DNA from: Candidatus Muproteobacteria bacterium
GTDB lineage: Bacteria > Pseudomonadota > Gammaproteobacteria > Acidiferrobacterales > SPGG2
DNA: 50,747 nt
Direction of reading: 5' to 3'
Assembly: GCA_003251795.1 (NCBI GenBank)
Contig: QKEI01000154.1
Span: 1 to 50,747, forward strand
Positions 21,219-31,100 of the stretch are shown here, piece after piece (within the stretch, counting starts at the first letter, position 1; the number at the start of each line of letters is the position of its first letter). The notes beneath the pieces are model-generated. The model made no database searches. It was given only the letters and a program-made list of their open reading frames with translations, and was not told where the DNA came from. The position numbers were made by a program, and so were the translations under genes.

Positions 21219-21261
21219 CTACCTACAGCGGGATCACGTGGCGACTGCTGGTCGCGTTGAT

Positions 21262-22236
21262 TCAGCGACTGGCGCTCTTGCGTACTGGGCGCGCGTTAGT
21301 CTGTTTATTGTTCTTGTCTTGTGCGAAGAATTGCGGAGCCATCATGTCGATGAAACGCTTGGCTTGTGGGGAAAGGTATTTACCGCGTCGCAACACCAGG
21401 CCATAACTGCGCTTGGGAAAATAGCGATCCAAGGAAATTCTGGCTAATGCCTCCGTACCCGTTAAGCAGATGTCTGTGACGATCGAGACTCCGAGCCCCA
21501 ACTCTACGTACTTCTTGATCACCTCCCAACCGCCCGCTTCGAGCGAGACTGTGTAACTGGCATCATGCTGGCGAAACATTAGATCGACCATGCGCCAAGT
21601 AGCGAGGTGTCGCGGCGGCAAAATCAAACCGTAGGGGCTGATGTCTTTGAGTCCAATATCCTTCTTATGCGCCAGCGGATGCTCTTTCGGCGTGATAAGC
21701 ACGGTGCTATAGACGAAAATCGGGTGATACGTAATATCATCCGGCACCTCTTCCGGCATCGAGCCAACAGCAAAATCGACTTCATCGGCGCGCAGCATCG
21801 CCAGGCCATCACGACCCGTGACGTTATGCAGCTTCAAGCGAATACCCGGATAGGTGTCGGCGAACTGTTTCATCGGCTGCGGCAAGATATAAAGAATGGT
21901 CGACTCGCCAGCGGCAATGTTGAGCTCGCCCGATTCGAGCTTGCCGCGTTGCGCGGCGAAAGCCTCCGGCAACGTGTCCATGCCCTGCACCAGCGGCAGC
22001 GCCAGCTCATACAGCGCTTCACCCTCGGGCGTCAGCTTGATGTTAGGACCGCGACGCTCGAATAAAGCAATGCCCAACTCGCGCTCGAGCGCCTGGATCT
22101 GCAATGACACTGACGGCTGACTCAGAAACAAACGCTCCGCCGCTTTTGATACGCTCCCCGTCTGGGCGGCAAAACAAAAGGCGCGCAACTGCTTCAGGCG
22201 ATTCTGCTTGTAGTAGACCGGATTGACCGAGCTCAT
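21262..22236 (-). CDS. LysR-family transcriptional regulator, CysB-like
   Basis: DNA-binding regulator of 324 residues, the length of CysB/Cbl proteins. The N-terminal winged helix-turn-helix is RLKQLRAFCFAAQTGSVSKA AERLFLSQPSVSLQIQALER; the effector domain follows (INIAAGESTILYILPQPMKQ-like start, then DFAVGSMPEEVPDD, and TYSVSLEAGGWEVIKKYVEL GLGVSIV). The start at 22236 is chosen because the protein then opens MSSVNPVYYKQNRLKQLRAF; the frame stays open to 22788 but overlaps aceA and has no homology there. Divergent orientation from aceA over 150 bp, the usual LysR geometry, suggests it controls isocitrate lyase. A role in sulfur metabolism, as in CysB, cannot be excluded. Confidence 0.87.
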   Translation of the reverse strand: MSSVNPVYYKQNRLKQLRAFCFAAQTGSVSKAAERLFLSQPSVSLQIQALERELGIALFERRGPNIKLTPEGEALYELALPLVQGMDTLPEAFAAQRGKLESGELNIAAGESTILYILPQPMKQFADTYPGIRLKLHNVTGRDGLAMLRADEVDFAVGSMPEEVPDDITYHPIFVYSTVLITPKEHPLAHKKDIGLKDISPYGLILPPRHLATWRMVDLMFRQHDASYTVSLEAGGWEVIKKYVELGLGVSIVTDICLTGTEALARISLDRYFPKRSYGLVLRRGKYLSPQAKRFIDMMAPQFFAQDKNNKQTNARPVRKSASR

Positions 22237-22386
22237 GACGGCAGCCCCACGATTAAGGAATCCAATAGTCAATATTGAAATAATTGGTTTGTCAAATAAC
22301 TGCTGCGCTCCGTAGACTGGCCGCTTCACGTCCGGATCGACCCATCGGCGGCTAGGCGGTGGGGGACCAACTAGGAGAGCGTGGGA
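22237..22386. promoter_or_regulatory. Divergent lysR / aceA control region
   Basis: The 150-bp gap is conspicuously AT-rich at 22255-22305 in an otherwise GC-rich window. It contains CAATATTG (22270-22277, perfect palindrome) inside a wider CCAAT...ATTGG arrangement (22262-22287), a plausible LysR binding site. The aceA ribosome-binding site AGGAGAG is at 22373-22379. Confidence 0.45.
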
Positions 22387-23697
22387 ATGACGGTTAAGGC
22401 AAACGGCGCCAGCGCGCTTCAGCGCAGCTGGCAAGAGGATCCCCGTTGGTCGGGTATTGAGCGTGGCTACAGCGCCGAGGATGTGTTGCGCCTTGGCGGT
22501 CGCGTGCGCATCGAGTACACGCTGGCGCGCCGGGGCGCCGATAAGCTGTGGACGCTGATGCAAACTGAGGCCTACGTGCACGCGCTCGGTGCACTCACCG
22601 GCAACCAGGCCGTACAGATGGCCAAAGCCGGTTTGAAGGCGATCTATTTGAGCGGCTGGCAAGTTGCCGCCGACGCCAATAGCGCGGGACAAATGTACCC
22701 GGATCAAAGCCTGTATCCGGTCGATAGCGCCCCTTCGCTTATCAGGCATATCAACAGCGCCCTGCAGCGTGCCGATCAGATTCATCACGCCGAAGGAGAT
22801 GACAGCATCGATTGGTTTTTGCCGATCGTCGCCGATGCCGAGGCCGGTTTCGGTGGTGTGCTGAACGCCTTCGAGCTAATGAAAGGCATGATCGAAGCGG
22901 GGGCCGCCGGAGTACATTTCGAAGACCAGCTAGCTTCAGCCAAGAAATGTGGCCACATGGGTGGCAAGGTGTTGGTGTCCACACAGGAGGCGGTGCAGAA
23001 GCTCGTGGCCGCCCGCTTCGCTGCTGATATCATGGGTGTGCCCACATTTCTAATCGCGCGCACAGATGCACTCGGTGCGCGGCTGCTCACCAGTGATATC
23101 GACGAACGCGACAAGGCGTTTGTCACCGGTGAACGTACGGTGGAAGGTTTCTTCGTCGTCCGTCCTGGTATGCCGCAGGCGATTGCGCGCGGTCTTGCTT
23201 ATGCGCCGTATGCGGATCTGTTGTGGTTCGAGTCGGCCCACCCTGATCTCGCCGAGGCAAAGGTGTTCGCCGAGGCGATTCACGCACAGTTTCCAGGCAA
23301 GTCACTGGCCTACAATTGCTCGCCGTCGTTTAACTGGAAGAAGAATCTCAATGATGCCACCATCGCGCGCTTTCAACGCGAGCTCGGGGCCATGGGTTAC
23401 AAGTTCCAGTTCATTACGCTTGCCGGTTTCCATGCACTCAACTATGCCATGTTCGATCTCGCCGACCGCTATCGCGACCGCGGTATGCCGGCATATGTAG
23501 AGCTGCAGGAGCGTGAATTCGCCGCCGAGTCCCGCGGCTATACGGCCACCAAACACCAGCGCGAAGTCGGTGCGGGCTACTTCGATGAGGTAACGCAGGT
23601 AATCACCGGCGGGGCCTCATCGATTACAGCGTTAACGGGGTCTACCGAAGAAGAGCAATTCGAAAGCGGCCCTGAACTGGAACGCGCAGCACACTAG
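22387..23697 (+). CDS. aceA: Isocitrate lyase
   Basis: Cleaves isocitrate to glyoxylate and succinate, first step of the glyoxylate shunt. The 436-residue product has the catalytic motif KKCGHMGGK (Cys188), the Mg/substrate-binding [10 protein letters not shown], and CSPSFNWKK, and is clearly the short prokaryotic form (E. coli AceA is 434). The ATG at 22387 is chosen because AGGAGAG has proper spacing to it; a GTG at 22381 is too close. It stands alone, 20 kb from aceB, divergent from a LysR gene and followed by a terminator. Confidence 0.97.
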   Translation: MTVKANGASALQRSWQEDPRWSGIERGYSAEDVLRLGGRVRIEYTLARRGADKLWTLMQTEAYVHALGALTGNQAVQMAKAGLKAIYLSGWQVAADANSAGQMYPDQSLYPVDSAPSLIRHINSALQRADQIHHAEGDDSIDWFLPIVADAEAGFGGVLNAFELMKGMIEAGAAGVHFEDQLASAKKCGHMGGKVLVSTQEAVQKLVAARFAADIMGVPTFLIARTDALGARLLTSDIDERDKAFVTGERTVEGFFVVRPGMPQAIARGLAYAPYADLLWFESAHPDLAEAKVFAEAIHAQFPGKSLAYNCSPSFNWKKNLNDATIARFQRELGAMGYKFQFITLAGFHALNYAMFDLADRYRDRGMPAYVELQEREFAAESRGYTATKHQREVGAGYFDEVTQVITGGASSITALTGSTEEEQFESGPELERAAH

Positions 23698-23715
23698 TTT
23701 CGTACTACCCTCCTC

Positions 23716-23768
23716 CGCGCCGGCAGGCTGTCTATTACCCCCAGCGGCCCACCGGCGCCTTTTTTTTG
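23716..23768 (+). terminator. Terminator after aceA
   Basis: GCGCCGG (23717-23723) pairs with CCGGCGC (23752-23758) around a 28-nt loop that can fold further (GGC/GCC pairs), followed by CTTTTTTTT. It lies 18 bp beyond the stop and ends just before the convergent ABC transporter gene. Confidence 0.8.
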
Positions 23769-23779
23769 CCTGCGGTATA

Positions 23780-25411
23780 TCAGGTCCGCACGCTGCTGTC
23801 GTCAGCGAGCTCCAGATCGAACGCCGCTGTCATGAGCGCCCGCGTATAGGGTTGGCGTGGGTTGGCAAAGATATCAGCAGCAGGGCCATGCTCGACGACC
23901 CGGCCGTCGCGCATGACGATCAACTCGTCGCTCAGCGCCCGCACCACGCGCAGGTCGTGGCTGATGAACATGTAGGCCAGGCGATGGCGCGCTTGCAGAT
24001 CGCGTAACAGGTCCACGATCTGTGCCTGCACCGACATGTCGAGCGCCGAGGTGGGTTCATCCAATACCACTAAGCGCGGCTTCAACACCATGGCACGGGC
24101 GATGGCGATGCGTTGTCGTTGGCCACCGGAAAACTCGTGCGGGTAACGGTGGCGGCTATCGGGATCGAGACCGACCTCCTCAAGCGCCTGCACGATCAGA
24201 CGTTCGCGTTCCCGGGTAGACCCGCCGAGCTGGTGCACGTTCAACCCCTCGCCGACGATCTGACCGACGGACATGCGCGGGCTCAGGCTGCTGAACGGGT
24301 CCTGGAACACAATCTGCATCTCGCGGCGCAGCGGTCGTAGGGTTTTCGCGTGCAGGCCCTGCAGTGAGCGCCCAACAAACTGGATCGCGCCGGCACTTTT
24401 TTCCAAACGCAGCAGCGCAAGCCCGAGCGTAGTCTTACCGGATCCGCTCTCACCGACCACGCCGACCGTGTGTCCTTCTCGCACGTCCACGCTGACGCCG
24501 TCCACGGCCTTCACGTAACCGACGGTGCGTCGCAGCACACCGCGACGAATGGGAAACCATACCTTAATATCTTGCGCTCGCAGCAGCTCGCGCGCATCTG
24601 CCGGGGCGTGCGCGGCCCGCGCTTTCGGCTCGGCGGCCAATAAACGACGCGTATAGGGATGATGTGGCGCCGTAAAGATGTCCTCGCTCGGTCCAGACTC
24701 CACAACCTCGCCAGCGTGCATGACATAGAGACGAGAAGCCATCTTGCGCACGATGCCGAGGTCGTGCGTAATCAGCAGCATAGCCATACCGAGCTTGGCC
24801 TGCAGCTCCCTCAGCAATTTCAAGATCTGCGCTTGTACGGTAACGTCGAGCGCGGTCGTTGGCTCATCGGCAATCAAGAGATCTGGCTGGTTCGCCAGGG
24901 CCATCGCGATCATTACGCGCTGACGCTGTCCACCCGAGAGCTGGTGCGGATACGATTGCAGGCGCATCTCGGGGTCCGGCAAGTGCACCAGCTCCAGCAG
25001 CTCAAGTGCGCGCGTGTGCGCCGCCTCGCGCGATAATCCTCTGTGTACAATCAACACTTCGCTGATCTGCTTCTCGACCGTGTGCAACGGGTTGAGCGAG
25101 GTCATGGGTTCCTGAAAGATCATCGACACCTGATTGCCGCGCACCTCACGTAACAGCGCCTCGTTGGCACCCACGAGCTCGCGGTCTAACAAGCGAATGG
25201 AGCTGCCAGGCGTATGCACAGCTACCGGGTATGGCAGCAGCTGTAGCAGTGATAGTGCCGTCACGGACTTGCCGGAGCCGCTTTCTCCGACCAACGCTAC
25301 CGTCTCGCCCTTATCGATGCGCAGCGACACACCCTTTACCGCCCGCACTGTATCCTGCGGCTGGCGGAACTCCACCCCCAGATGTTTGACCTGTACCAGC
25401 GGCGCGCCCAT
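23780..25411 (-). CDS. yejF: Peptide ABC transporter, duplicated ATPase (YejF-like)
   Basis: Cytoplasmic energy-coupling subunit with two fused ATPase domains, 543 residues. Domain 1 (about residues 5-260) has Walker A GESGSGKS, signature LSGGQRQR and Walker [10 protein letters not shown]; domain 2 (about 280-535) has [31 protein letters not shown] and [12 protein letters not shown]. Each is followed by the short oligopeptide-transporter C-terminal extension ([31 protein letters not shown]). The fused form is typical of YejF, which serves the microcin C/oligopeptide importer YejABEF. The start codon overlaps the yejE stop by one base, so translation is coupled. Confidence 0.9.
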   Translation of the reverse strand: MGAPLVQVKHLGVEFRQPQDTVRAVKGVSLRIDKGETVALVGESGSGKSVTALSLLQLLPYPVAVHTPGSSIRLLDRELVGANEALLREVRGNQVSMIFQEPMTSLNPLHTVEKQISEVLIVHRGLSREAAHTRALELLELVHLPDPEMRLQSYPHQLSGGQRQRVMIAMALANQPDLLIADEPTTALDVTVQAQILKLLRELQAKLGMAMLLITHDLGIVRKMASRLYVMHAGEVVESGPSEDIFTAPHHPYTRRLLAAEPKARAAHAPADARELLRAQDIKVWFPIRRGVLRRTVGYVKAVDGVSVDVREGHTVGVVGESGSGKTTLGLALLRLEKSAGAIQFVGRSLQGLHAKTLRPLRREMQIVFQDPFSSLSPRMSVGQIVGEGLNVHQLGGSTRERERLIVQALEEVGLDPDSRHRYPHEFSGGQRQRIAIARAMVLKPRLVVLDEPTSALDMSVQAQIVDLLRDLQARHRLAYMFISHDLRVVRALSDELIVMRDGRVVEHGPAADIFANPRQPYTRALMTAAFDLELADDSSVRT

Positions 25412-26568
25412 CAGTTACCAGTCTCGGTTGCGGACTGCGGCTGCATCGACGCGGGCGCTGGGCCAGTGTCTTCCGGCGGTGGTGCGGCGGCAAACAACTT
25501 GCGTGGATCGAAGGCATCACGCACCCCCTCGCCGATAAAAATAAGCAGGCTCAGCATGATCGCTATCACGAAGAATCCAGTGAGTCCGAGCCAAGGCGCC
25601 TGCAGGTTAGCCTTGCCCTGGGCAAGCAAATCGCCGAGCGAGGCCGAGCCCGGTGGCAGGCCGATGCCGAGGAAATCAAGCGAGGTGAGTATGGTGACCG
25701 AACCAGCAAGCGTAAACGGCATCAAGGTAATGGTCGCCACCATCGCATTCGGCAACACGTGACGGAGCATGATCAATGTATCGCTAACACCGAGCGCCCG
25801 TGCCGCACGGATGTAATCGAAGTTGCGTGCACGCAGAAACTCCGCGCGCACCACGCCGACGAATCCCATCCAGGAAAAGAGCAACAACAGACCCAGTAGC
25901 CACCAGAAATTCGGTTCGACGATACTGGCGAGGATGATCAGCAGGAAGAGCGTAGGCATGCCCGACCAAATCTCCATGAAGCGCTGGAACAGCAGATCCA
26001 GCCAACCACCAAAGTAGCCTTGCAACGCTCCCGCGGTTACACCGACCAGCGCACTGACAATCGTCAGCGTAAAGCCAAACAGCACAGAGATGCGGAAACC
26101 GTATATCAGTCGCGCCAGCACGTCGCGCGCTTGATCATCGGTGCCGAGCCAGTGCTGCGCATCCGGCGGCGACGGCGCCGGCAGCGGCAGATCCCAGGCC
26201 ACCGTACGGTTGCCGTATGGCACGATCGGCCATACGATCCAGCCGTCTTCGTCGATCAACTTGGCCACATAGGGGTCACGATAGTCGGCTTCAGTCTTGA
26301 ACTCACCGCCGAAGGTGGTCTCAGGATAGGCCTTAAATATGGGCATATAGAAGGCGCTCTTGTAATACACCAGCAGCGGTTTGTCGTTCGCGACGAACTC
26401 AGCAAACAGCGAGATCGTAAATAACAGCAGAAAGATCCACAGCGACCAGAAACCACGCTTGTTTGCGCGGAAGTTGTGCAAGCGCCGCCAGGTAATCGGT
26501 GAGACCCTCATGCCCAGTAGCGTATGCCGAGAAAGCGTGCCTTCCGGCCGGACATCACTCATGCTCAT
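25411..26568 (-). CDS. yejE: Peptide ABC transporter permease (YejE-like)
   Basis: Inner-membrane permease of 385 residues. One helix (FWSLWIFLLLFTISLFAEFV) is followed by a periplasmic insertion of about 100 residues, including PSPPDAQHWLGTDDQARDVL typical of DppC/OppC-type permeases. Five further helices come next with the EAA-like coupling loop (RAARALGVSDTLIMLRHVLP NA). The C-terminus is a Pro/Ala-rich tail not needed for the fold. Two ATGs (26568, 26562) are possible; the first overlaps the yejB stop by 4 bp (ATGA), so I take it. It works with YejB, YejF and the binding protein. Confidence 0.9.
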   Translation of the reverse strand: MSMSDVRPEGTLSRHTLLGMRVSPITWRRLHNFRANKRGFWSLWIFLLLFTISLFAEFVANDKPLLVYYKSAFYMPIFKAYPETTFGGEFKTEADYRDPYVAKLIDEDGWIVWPIVPYGNRTVAWDLPLPAPSPPDAQHWLGTDDQARDVLARLIYGFRISVLFGFTLTIVSALVGVTAGALQGYFGGWLDLLFQRFMEIWSGMPTLFLLIILASIVEPNFWWLLGLLLLFSWMGFVGVVRAEFLRARNFDYIRAARALGVSDTLIMLRHVLPNAMVATITLMPFTLAGSVTILTSLDFLGIGLPPGSASLGDLLAQGKANLQAPWLGLTGFFVIAIMLSLLIFIGEGVRDAFDPRKLFAAAPPPEDTGPAPASMQPQSATETGN

Positions 26569-27683
26569 GTCTGCCGCGCCTCGAAGTCGATACGCGGATC
26601 GATCACTGTGTACATGAAGTCCCCGACCAGATTCATCAGCAGTCCCAACAATGAGAAGAAGTAAAGCGTGCCGAACATTAGCGGATAGTCGCGGTTGAAG
26701 GCGGCCTCGAAACCGAGCAAGCCAAGCCCGTCCAGAGAGAAAATGATCTCGATCAGCACAGAACCGGTGAACAGGATGCCGACGAATGCGCCAGGGAAAC
26801 CGGCGATGACAATCAGCATGGCGTTGCGGAATACGTGCCCGTAGAGCACACGGCGCGGCGAAAGACCTTTAGCTTTGGCTGTCAGCACGTACTGCTGATG
26901 CAGCTGTTCAAGGAAATAATTCTTGGTCAACATAGTGAGCGTAGCGAAGCCGCCGATCACCATGGCGAACACCGGCAGGGTGATGTGCCAGAAGTAATCG
27001 GCCACGCACGCCGGTGTGGTCGCGCAACCGAGAAAACCGAGACCGAGATACTGTTCCGACAGCAGACCCCGTAGCGGGAACCAGTTGAAATAGCTACCAC
27101 CGGCGAAAATGACCAGCAGGAACACGGCAAACAGGAAGCTCGGTATGGCAGTGCCGACGACCAGCGTAAAGCTCGTCCACACATCGAAACGGCTGCCGTC
27201 GCGCACGGCCTTGGCAATACCGAGCGGGATCGACACCAGATACACCAGCAGCGTCGTCCACACCCCGAGCGAGATTGATACCGGCATTTTGTCGAGGACG
27301 AGATCGATCACGCTACGGTCTCTAAAGAAGCTTTTGCCGAAATCGAACAATACATAATTGCGCATCATCTGCAGAAAACGTTCGTGCAACGGCTTGTCGA
27401 AGCCAAAACGTTTCTCCAGCTCCTTGATAAATTGTGGATCGAGACCCTGGGCGCCGCGATAGGGACTCTTGGCCGCCTCACGTGAGGCCACTTTGGCGAT
27501 GGTCTCGCCGGTGCCAGAACGCGTGATACGCTCACTGATGGCTGAGCCCTCGCCAGTGATCTGCGCAATGACTTGCTCGACCGGACCGCCGGGTGCGGTT
27601 TGAATGACGAGGAAGTTGATCAGCATGATTCCAAACAACGTCGGAATCATCAGCAGCAATCGTCTGATGATGTAAGCGGTCAC
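26565..27683 (-). CDS. yejB: Peptide ABC transporter permease (YejB-like)
   Basis: Inner-membrane permease of 372 residues with the DppB/OppB layout. An N-terminal helix (AYIIRRLLLMIPTLFGIMLI) is followed by a long periplasmic segment (FLVIQTAPGGPVEQVIAQIT onward) and five more helices. The coupling loop reads LTAKAKGLSPRRVLYGHVFR NAML, and the C-terminus is LLGLLMNLVGDFMYTVIDPR. The start is a GTG at 27683 overlapping the upstream stop by 4 bp (GTGA); the longer frame from 27704 would add seven poorly fitting residues. This overlap chain (yejA-yejB-yejE-yejF) indicates one operon. Confidence 0.9.
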   Translation of the reverse strand: MTAYIIRRLLLMIPTLFGIMLINFLVIQTAPGGPVEQVIAQITGEGSAISERITRSGTGETIAKVASREAAKSPYRGAQGLDPQFIKELEKRFGFDKPLHERFLQMMRNYVLFDFGKSFFRDRSVIDLVLDKMPVSISLGVWTTLLVYLVSIPLGIAKAVRDGSRFDVWTSFTLVVGTAIPSFLFAVFLLVIFAGGSYFNWFPLRGLLSEQYLGLGFLGCATTPACVADYFWHITLPVFAMVIGGFATLTMLTKNYFLEQLHQQYVLTAKAKGLSPRRVLYGHVFRNAMLIVIAGFPGAFVGILFTGSVLIEIIFSLDGLGLLGFEAAFNRDYPLMFGTLYFFSLLGLLMNLVGDFMYTVIDPRIDFEARQT

Positions 27684-29632
27684 GTCGTTCCCATGCGTCG
27701 CCACACGCGCCGCAATACGAAGAAACCCACGACGCCGATTCCGAGCAACCCTGCCAACGTCAAGCCGAGACCCGGCGTCCTTGCCTTGTTTACAACCCGG
27801 GATTCGGCGCTGCGCTCGGCCTCGAGGCGCGCGGCCTTAGTCTCGTCGAACCACCAGTAACTGATCGAGGTGCCGGTCCGCGGAGTGACTTGTGGTCGAG
27901 AGAACTTGTCCCAGTAGAGAATGCGCTGCATACGCAGGTGCCAGTTCGGTACCACATAGTAGCCAGAGAGCAACACCCGATCGAGCGCACGCGTACGCGC
28001 CACCAGACTCTCGCGGTCCGGCGCTTTGATCACGAGCTCTACCAGTTCATCGATCACCGGATTCTTGATGCCGGCGTAGTTTCGCGCCGCCGGTGAGTCC
28101 GCGGCCGCGCTGGTCCAGAAACTGCGCTGCTCGTTACCAGGCGACTCGGACTCACCCCAGCCCGCGACGAACATGTCGAAGTCGAAGCTGCGCAACCGGT
28201 TGATGTACTGCGATTGGTCCACCAGACGCACGCGCGCGTCGATACCGAGGCGCTTCAGGTTGCGCACAAACGGCAGCACGATACGCTCGAAAGCCGGACT
28301 AACCAGCAAGATCTCAAATTCGAACGCCTTGCCGGTGTGCACATTAACCAGCTTCATGTCCCGCACCACCCAGCCGGCTTGCTCCAGGAGCGTGAACGCC
28401 GTGCGCAGATTGTCCCGCGGCCAGCCACTGCCGTCGGTCGATGGTGCCTTGAAGGGTGTAGTGAAGATCTCCTCCGGTATGCGTCCGCGATAGCGCTCGA
28501 GAATCTCGAGTTCTTTCCCGGAAGGCAGACCGCGCGCGGCCAACTCGGAGTTGGAAAAGTAGCTTTCGGTACGGGTGTACTGACCGAAAAAGAGATTCTT
28601 ATTGGCCCACTCGAAATCGAAGGCGTAGCTCAGCGCCTTGCGTACGCGCCAGTCCTTAAATATCTCGCGGCGCGTGTTGTAGACGAAGGCCTGCATGCCG
28701 GTTGGGCTGTAGTGGCGAATCTCCTCTTTCTTCAGCCAGCCGTTGCGCACCGCCGGTACGTCGTAGTCGAGTGCCCAGGCCTTCGCCTGGTTCTCCTCGC
28801 GAAAATCGATTTCTCCGGCCTTGAGCGCCTGGCGAATCACCGTGTCATCGCGGTAGTAGTCATAACGGATGCGTGCGAAATTGTCTTGCCCCTTATTAAC
28901 GGCCAAGTCCTTACCCCAGTAGTCCTTGACGCGCTCGCTGATGATATAGCGCCCCGGTTCGAAGCTCGCGATGCGGTAAGGACCGCTGCCGAGCGGCGGT
29001 TCCAGAGTCGTGCGCTCGAAATCGCGTGTTTCCCAATAGTGTTTTGGCAGTATCGGTAACTGACCGACGATCAAAGGCAACTCACGATTGCCTTTCTCCG
29101 AGAACGTGAACTTCACACGCCGCGGCCCTACCTTCTCCACGCCCACAACAGATCCGTAGTAGAAACGGTAAAACGGTTGGCCCTTGGTTTTGAGTGTCTG
29201 CAACGACCAGATCACATCGTCGACAGTGATCGGCTTGCCGTCGTGCCAGCGCGCCTCTCGGCGCAACGTGAAGATTACCCACGACCGGTCGTCTGGCACC
29301 TCTAGCGATTCTGCGATCAGCCCGTATTCGGTAAACGGTTCATCGGCGCTGCTCGTCAACAGGGTTTCAATCGAGGTGCCTGCGCCGGGGTTGCCCCGAG
29401 GGATGAACGAATTAAAGCTATCGAACGTACCGTTTACGGCGAGACGCATGGTCCCGCCTCTGGGAGCGTCGGGTCTGACATAGTCGAAATGGGTGAAGCC
29501 CGGGCCGTATTTGGGCGCCCCGTGCATGGCGATCGCGTGCATCACCCTGGGCGCAGCCAGTGCGCTGCTTGAGCTCAAGGCAGACAAGATAGTGATCAAT
29601 AATAACCCGATGATCTGACGCTGACCGCTCAT
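27680..29632 (-). CDS. yejA: Peptide-binding protein of the Yej importer, with C-terminal membrane anchor
   Basis: Family 5 extracellular solute-binding protein that delivers peptides to YejB-YejE. The 650-residue product has a signal peptide (MSGQRQIIGLLLITILSALS then SSSALA|AP). Family-5 signatures are GGTMRLAVNGTFDSFNSFIP, WHDGKPITVDDVIWS and VRKALSYAFDFEWANKNLFF. Odd feature: the last 35 residues form a hydrophobic helix (GLTLAGLLGIGVVGFFVLRR) with a basic end (VWRRMGTT), i.e. a C-terminal inner-membrane anchor that E. coli YejA, as I remember it (about 604 residues), lacks. The start at 29632 gives the better signal peptide; a TTG further out is unlikely. 82 bp separate it from the histidine kinase gene upstream. 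Confidence 0.9.
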   Translation of the reverse strand: MSGQRQIIGLLLITILSALSSSSALAAPRVMHAIAMHGAPKYGPGFTHFDYVRPDAPRGGTMRLAVNGTFDSFNSFIPRGNPGAGTSIETLLTSSADEPFTEYGLIAESLEVPDDRSWVIFTLRREARWHDGKPITVDDVIWSLQTLKTKGQPFYRFYYGSVVGVEKVGPRRVKFTFSEKGNRELPLIVGQLPILPKHYWETRDFERTTLEPPLGSGPYRIASFEPGRYIISERVKDYWGKDLAVNKGQDNFARIRYDYYRDDTVIRQALKAGEIDFREENQAKAWALDYDVPAVRNGWLKKEEIRHYSPTGMQAFVYNTRREIFKDWRVRKALSYAFDFEWANKNLFFGQYTRTESYFSNSELAARGLPSGKELEILERYRGRIPEEIFTTPFKAPSTDGSGWPRDNLRTAFTLLEQAGWVVRDMKLVNVHTGKAFEFEILLVSPAFERIVLPFVRNLKRLGIDARVRLVDQSQYINRLRSFDFDMFVAGWGESESPGNEQRSFWTSAAADSPAARNYAGIKNPVIDELVELVIKAPDRESLVARTRALDRVLLSGYYVVPNWHLRMQRILYWDKFSRPQVTPRTGTSISYWWFDETKAARLEAERSAESRVVNKARTPGLGLTLAGLLGIGVVGFFVLRRVWRRMGTT

Positions 29633-29714
29633 GGCTGCAGATTGCAATCGAGGTCCGTGATTCCGGTTACATCGTTAGTGTATGACCAGCGCGCGTTATC
29701 TATGTTTCCCGCGC

Positions 29715-31100
29715 TCAGGTGGCTACTCTGCCGGCGTTACCGAAATCAAGCACCACCCGTAAGCCCGGCCCGTTATCGGTCAACAAAAGCTGCGCCCGAT
29801 GGAGCTTGGCCACTGCCGCGACCAGGCTCAAGCCGAGTCCGCTGCCCGGCGTGGTACGGCTGGTATCGAGGCGGAAAAAACGTTGCAGCACTTGATTCCT
29901 GGCCTCGGCTGGGATCCCTGGGCCATCATCGGCAACGATGATACGCGCGTCTTCGCCATGCGCTTGCAATGTGAGCTCGATCTGTCCGCCTGCGGGGGTG
30001 TATTTGATGGCATTGTCTACCAAGTTGGCGACGGCCTGAAACAGCAGATCGCGGTCACCGTCGATGTGGACGGCATCTTGTACGTTCGTGGTAAACCGCT
30101 GCTGCTTCTCCTCGGCCAATGGCTCATAAAGCTCGGCTACGTCCCGCACCAGCGCCGCCAGGTCGACATCGGCAAAACCGGCACGCTGCGCTGCCGATTC
30201 GATACGGGCGATGCGCAGCAGCGCATTGAAGGTTCCCAGCAACCCGTCGGCCTCAGCCAATGCTTGTTCCACGCTTTCACGCTGTTGCTCGCCACTTGGG
30301 TTCTGCATCTTCAGCATTTCCAGGTGTTGTCGCAACCGCGACAACGGCGTCCTCAGATCATGGGCGATATTGTCTGACACACGACGCACATCCTCCATCA
30401 ACAGCTCAATTCGATCGAGCATGCTGTTAAGGTTATCCGTCAATTGATCGAAGTCATCGCCGCTGCCCTTGGTGGGGATGCGACGTGAAAGGTCACCCTG
30501 CATGATCTCGCGACTGGCTTCGTTAATGGTCTCTAATCGACGTACCATGCTACGACTCATCATAGAGCCGCCTACGAGCGCCAGCACCACCGTGACCGCA
30601 AGTCCCCAAATAAGTGCCCTGATGATATAGCCCTGGGCCTCTTCCAGATCGTGCATGTCACGCCCGACAAGCAGGTGAAAGCCGCCTTGCAGGCGAAACA
30701 CACGGGCGCGTGCCTTATGTACATCGCCGCTGGAGGCTTGGTCTTCCAGGCGAAAGCTCAACCAGCCGTTGGCCGTCGGCGCCGCCGCCGGCCAACGGTC
30801 GAGATTGCCGACCATCGGTTGCAGTGAATCATCCGCGAGCAGGTAGACCGAAGAACCGGCGGGCTTGCGTGAGAGACGTTCGGCGATCAAGTCCGTTAGG
30901 CCGGAAATACCGCTTACGCGGTAGCGTTCGGCCAGTCCCTCGATCTCGGCGTCGATGATGGCATCAGTCTGCCGCCCCATGAAGGCAACCGTCGACCAGT
31001 AGATGAACCCGAGCAGCATTAGCACCGAGGCGCCGAACAGCGCCATGTAGATCAGCGCGAGTCGAAAGGTGGAGCTGCCAAACAGTCTAGTCTGGTTCAC
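29715..31100 (-). CDS. Two-component sensor histidine kinase
   Basis: Inner-membrane kinase of 461 residues. TM1 is LALIYMALFGASVLMLLGFI, followed by a periplasmic domain of about 130 residues, TM2 (IIRALIWGLAVTVVLALVGG), a HAMP segment, the H-box VSDNIAHDLRTPLSRLRQHL, and an ATPase domain with N-box LVDNAIKYTP, G1 VADDGPGIP and G2 PGSGLGLSL. The start is a GTG at 31100 overlapping the regulator's stop by 14 bp. The class resembles QseC/TctE-like EnvZ-family kinases. Signal unknown; its neighbours HtrA and a peptide importer suggest envelope or peptide sensing, which is inference. Confidence 0.9.
   Translation of the reverse strand: MNQTRLFGSSTFRLALIYMALFGASVLMLLGFIYWSTVAFMGRQTDAIIDAEIEGLAERYRVSGISGLTDLIAERLSRKPAGSSVYLLADDSLQPMVGNLDRWPAAAPTANGWLSFRLEDQASSGDVHKARARVFRLQGGFHLLVGRDMHDLEEAQGYIIRALIWGLAVTVVLALVGGSMMSRSMVRRLETINEASREIMQGDLSRRIPTKGSGDDFDQLTDNLNSMLDRIELLMEDVRRVSDNIAHDLRTPLSRLRQHLEMLKMQNPSGEQQRESVEQALAEADGLLGTFNALLRIARIESAAQRAGFADVDLAALVRDVAELYEPLAEEKQQRFTTNVQDAVHIDGDRDLLFQAVANLVDNAIKYTPAGGQIELTLQAHGEDARIIVADDGPGIPAEARNQVLQRFFRLDTSRTTPGSGLGLSLVAAVAKLHRAQLLLTDNGPGLRVVLDFGNAGRVAT

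Noticed and set aside
22237..22788. Long N-terminal extension of the LysR gene
   Set aside because: It would overlap aceA and crosses the AT-rich control region; LysR homology starts at the Met at 22236.
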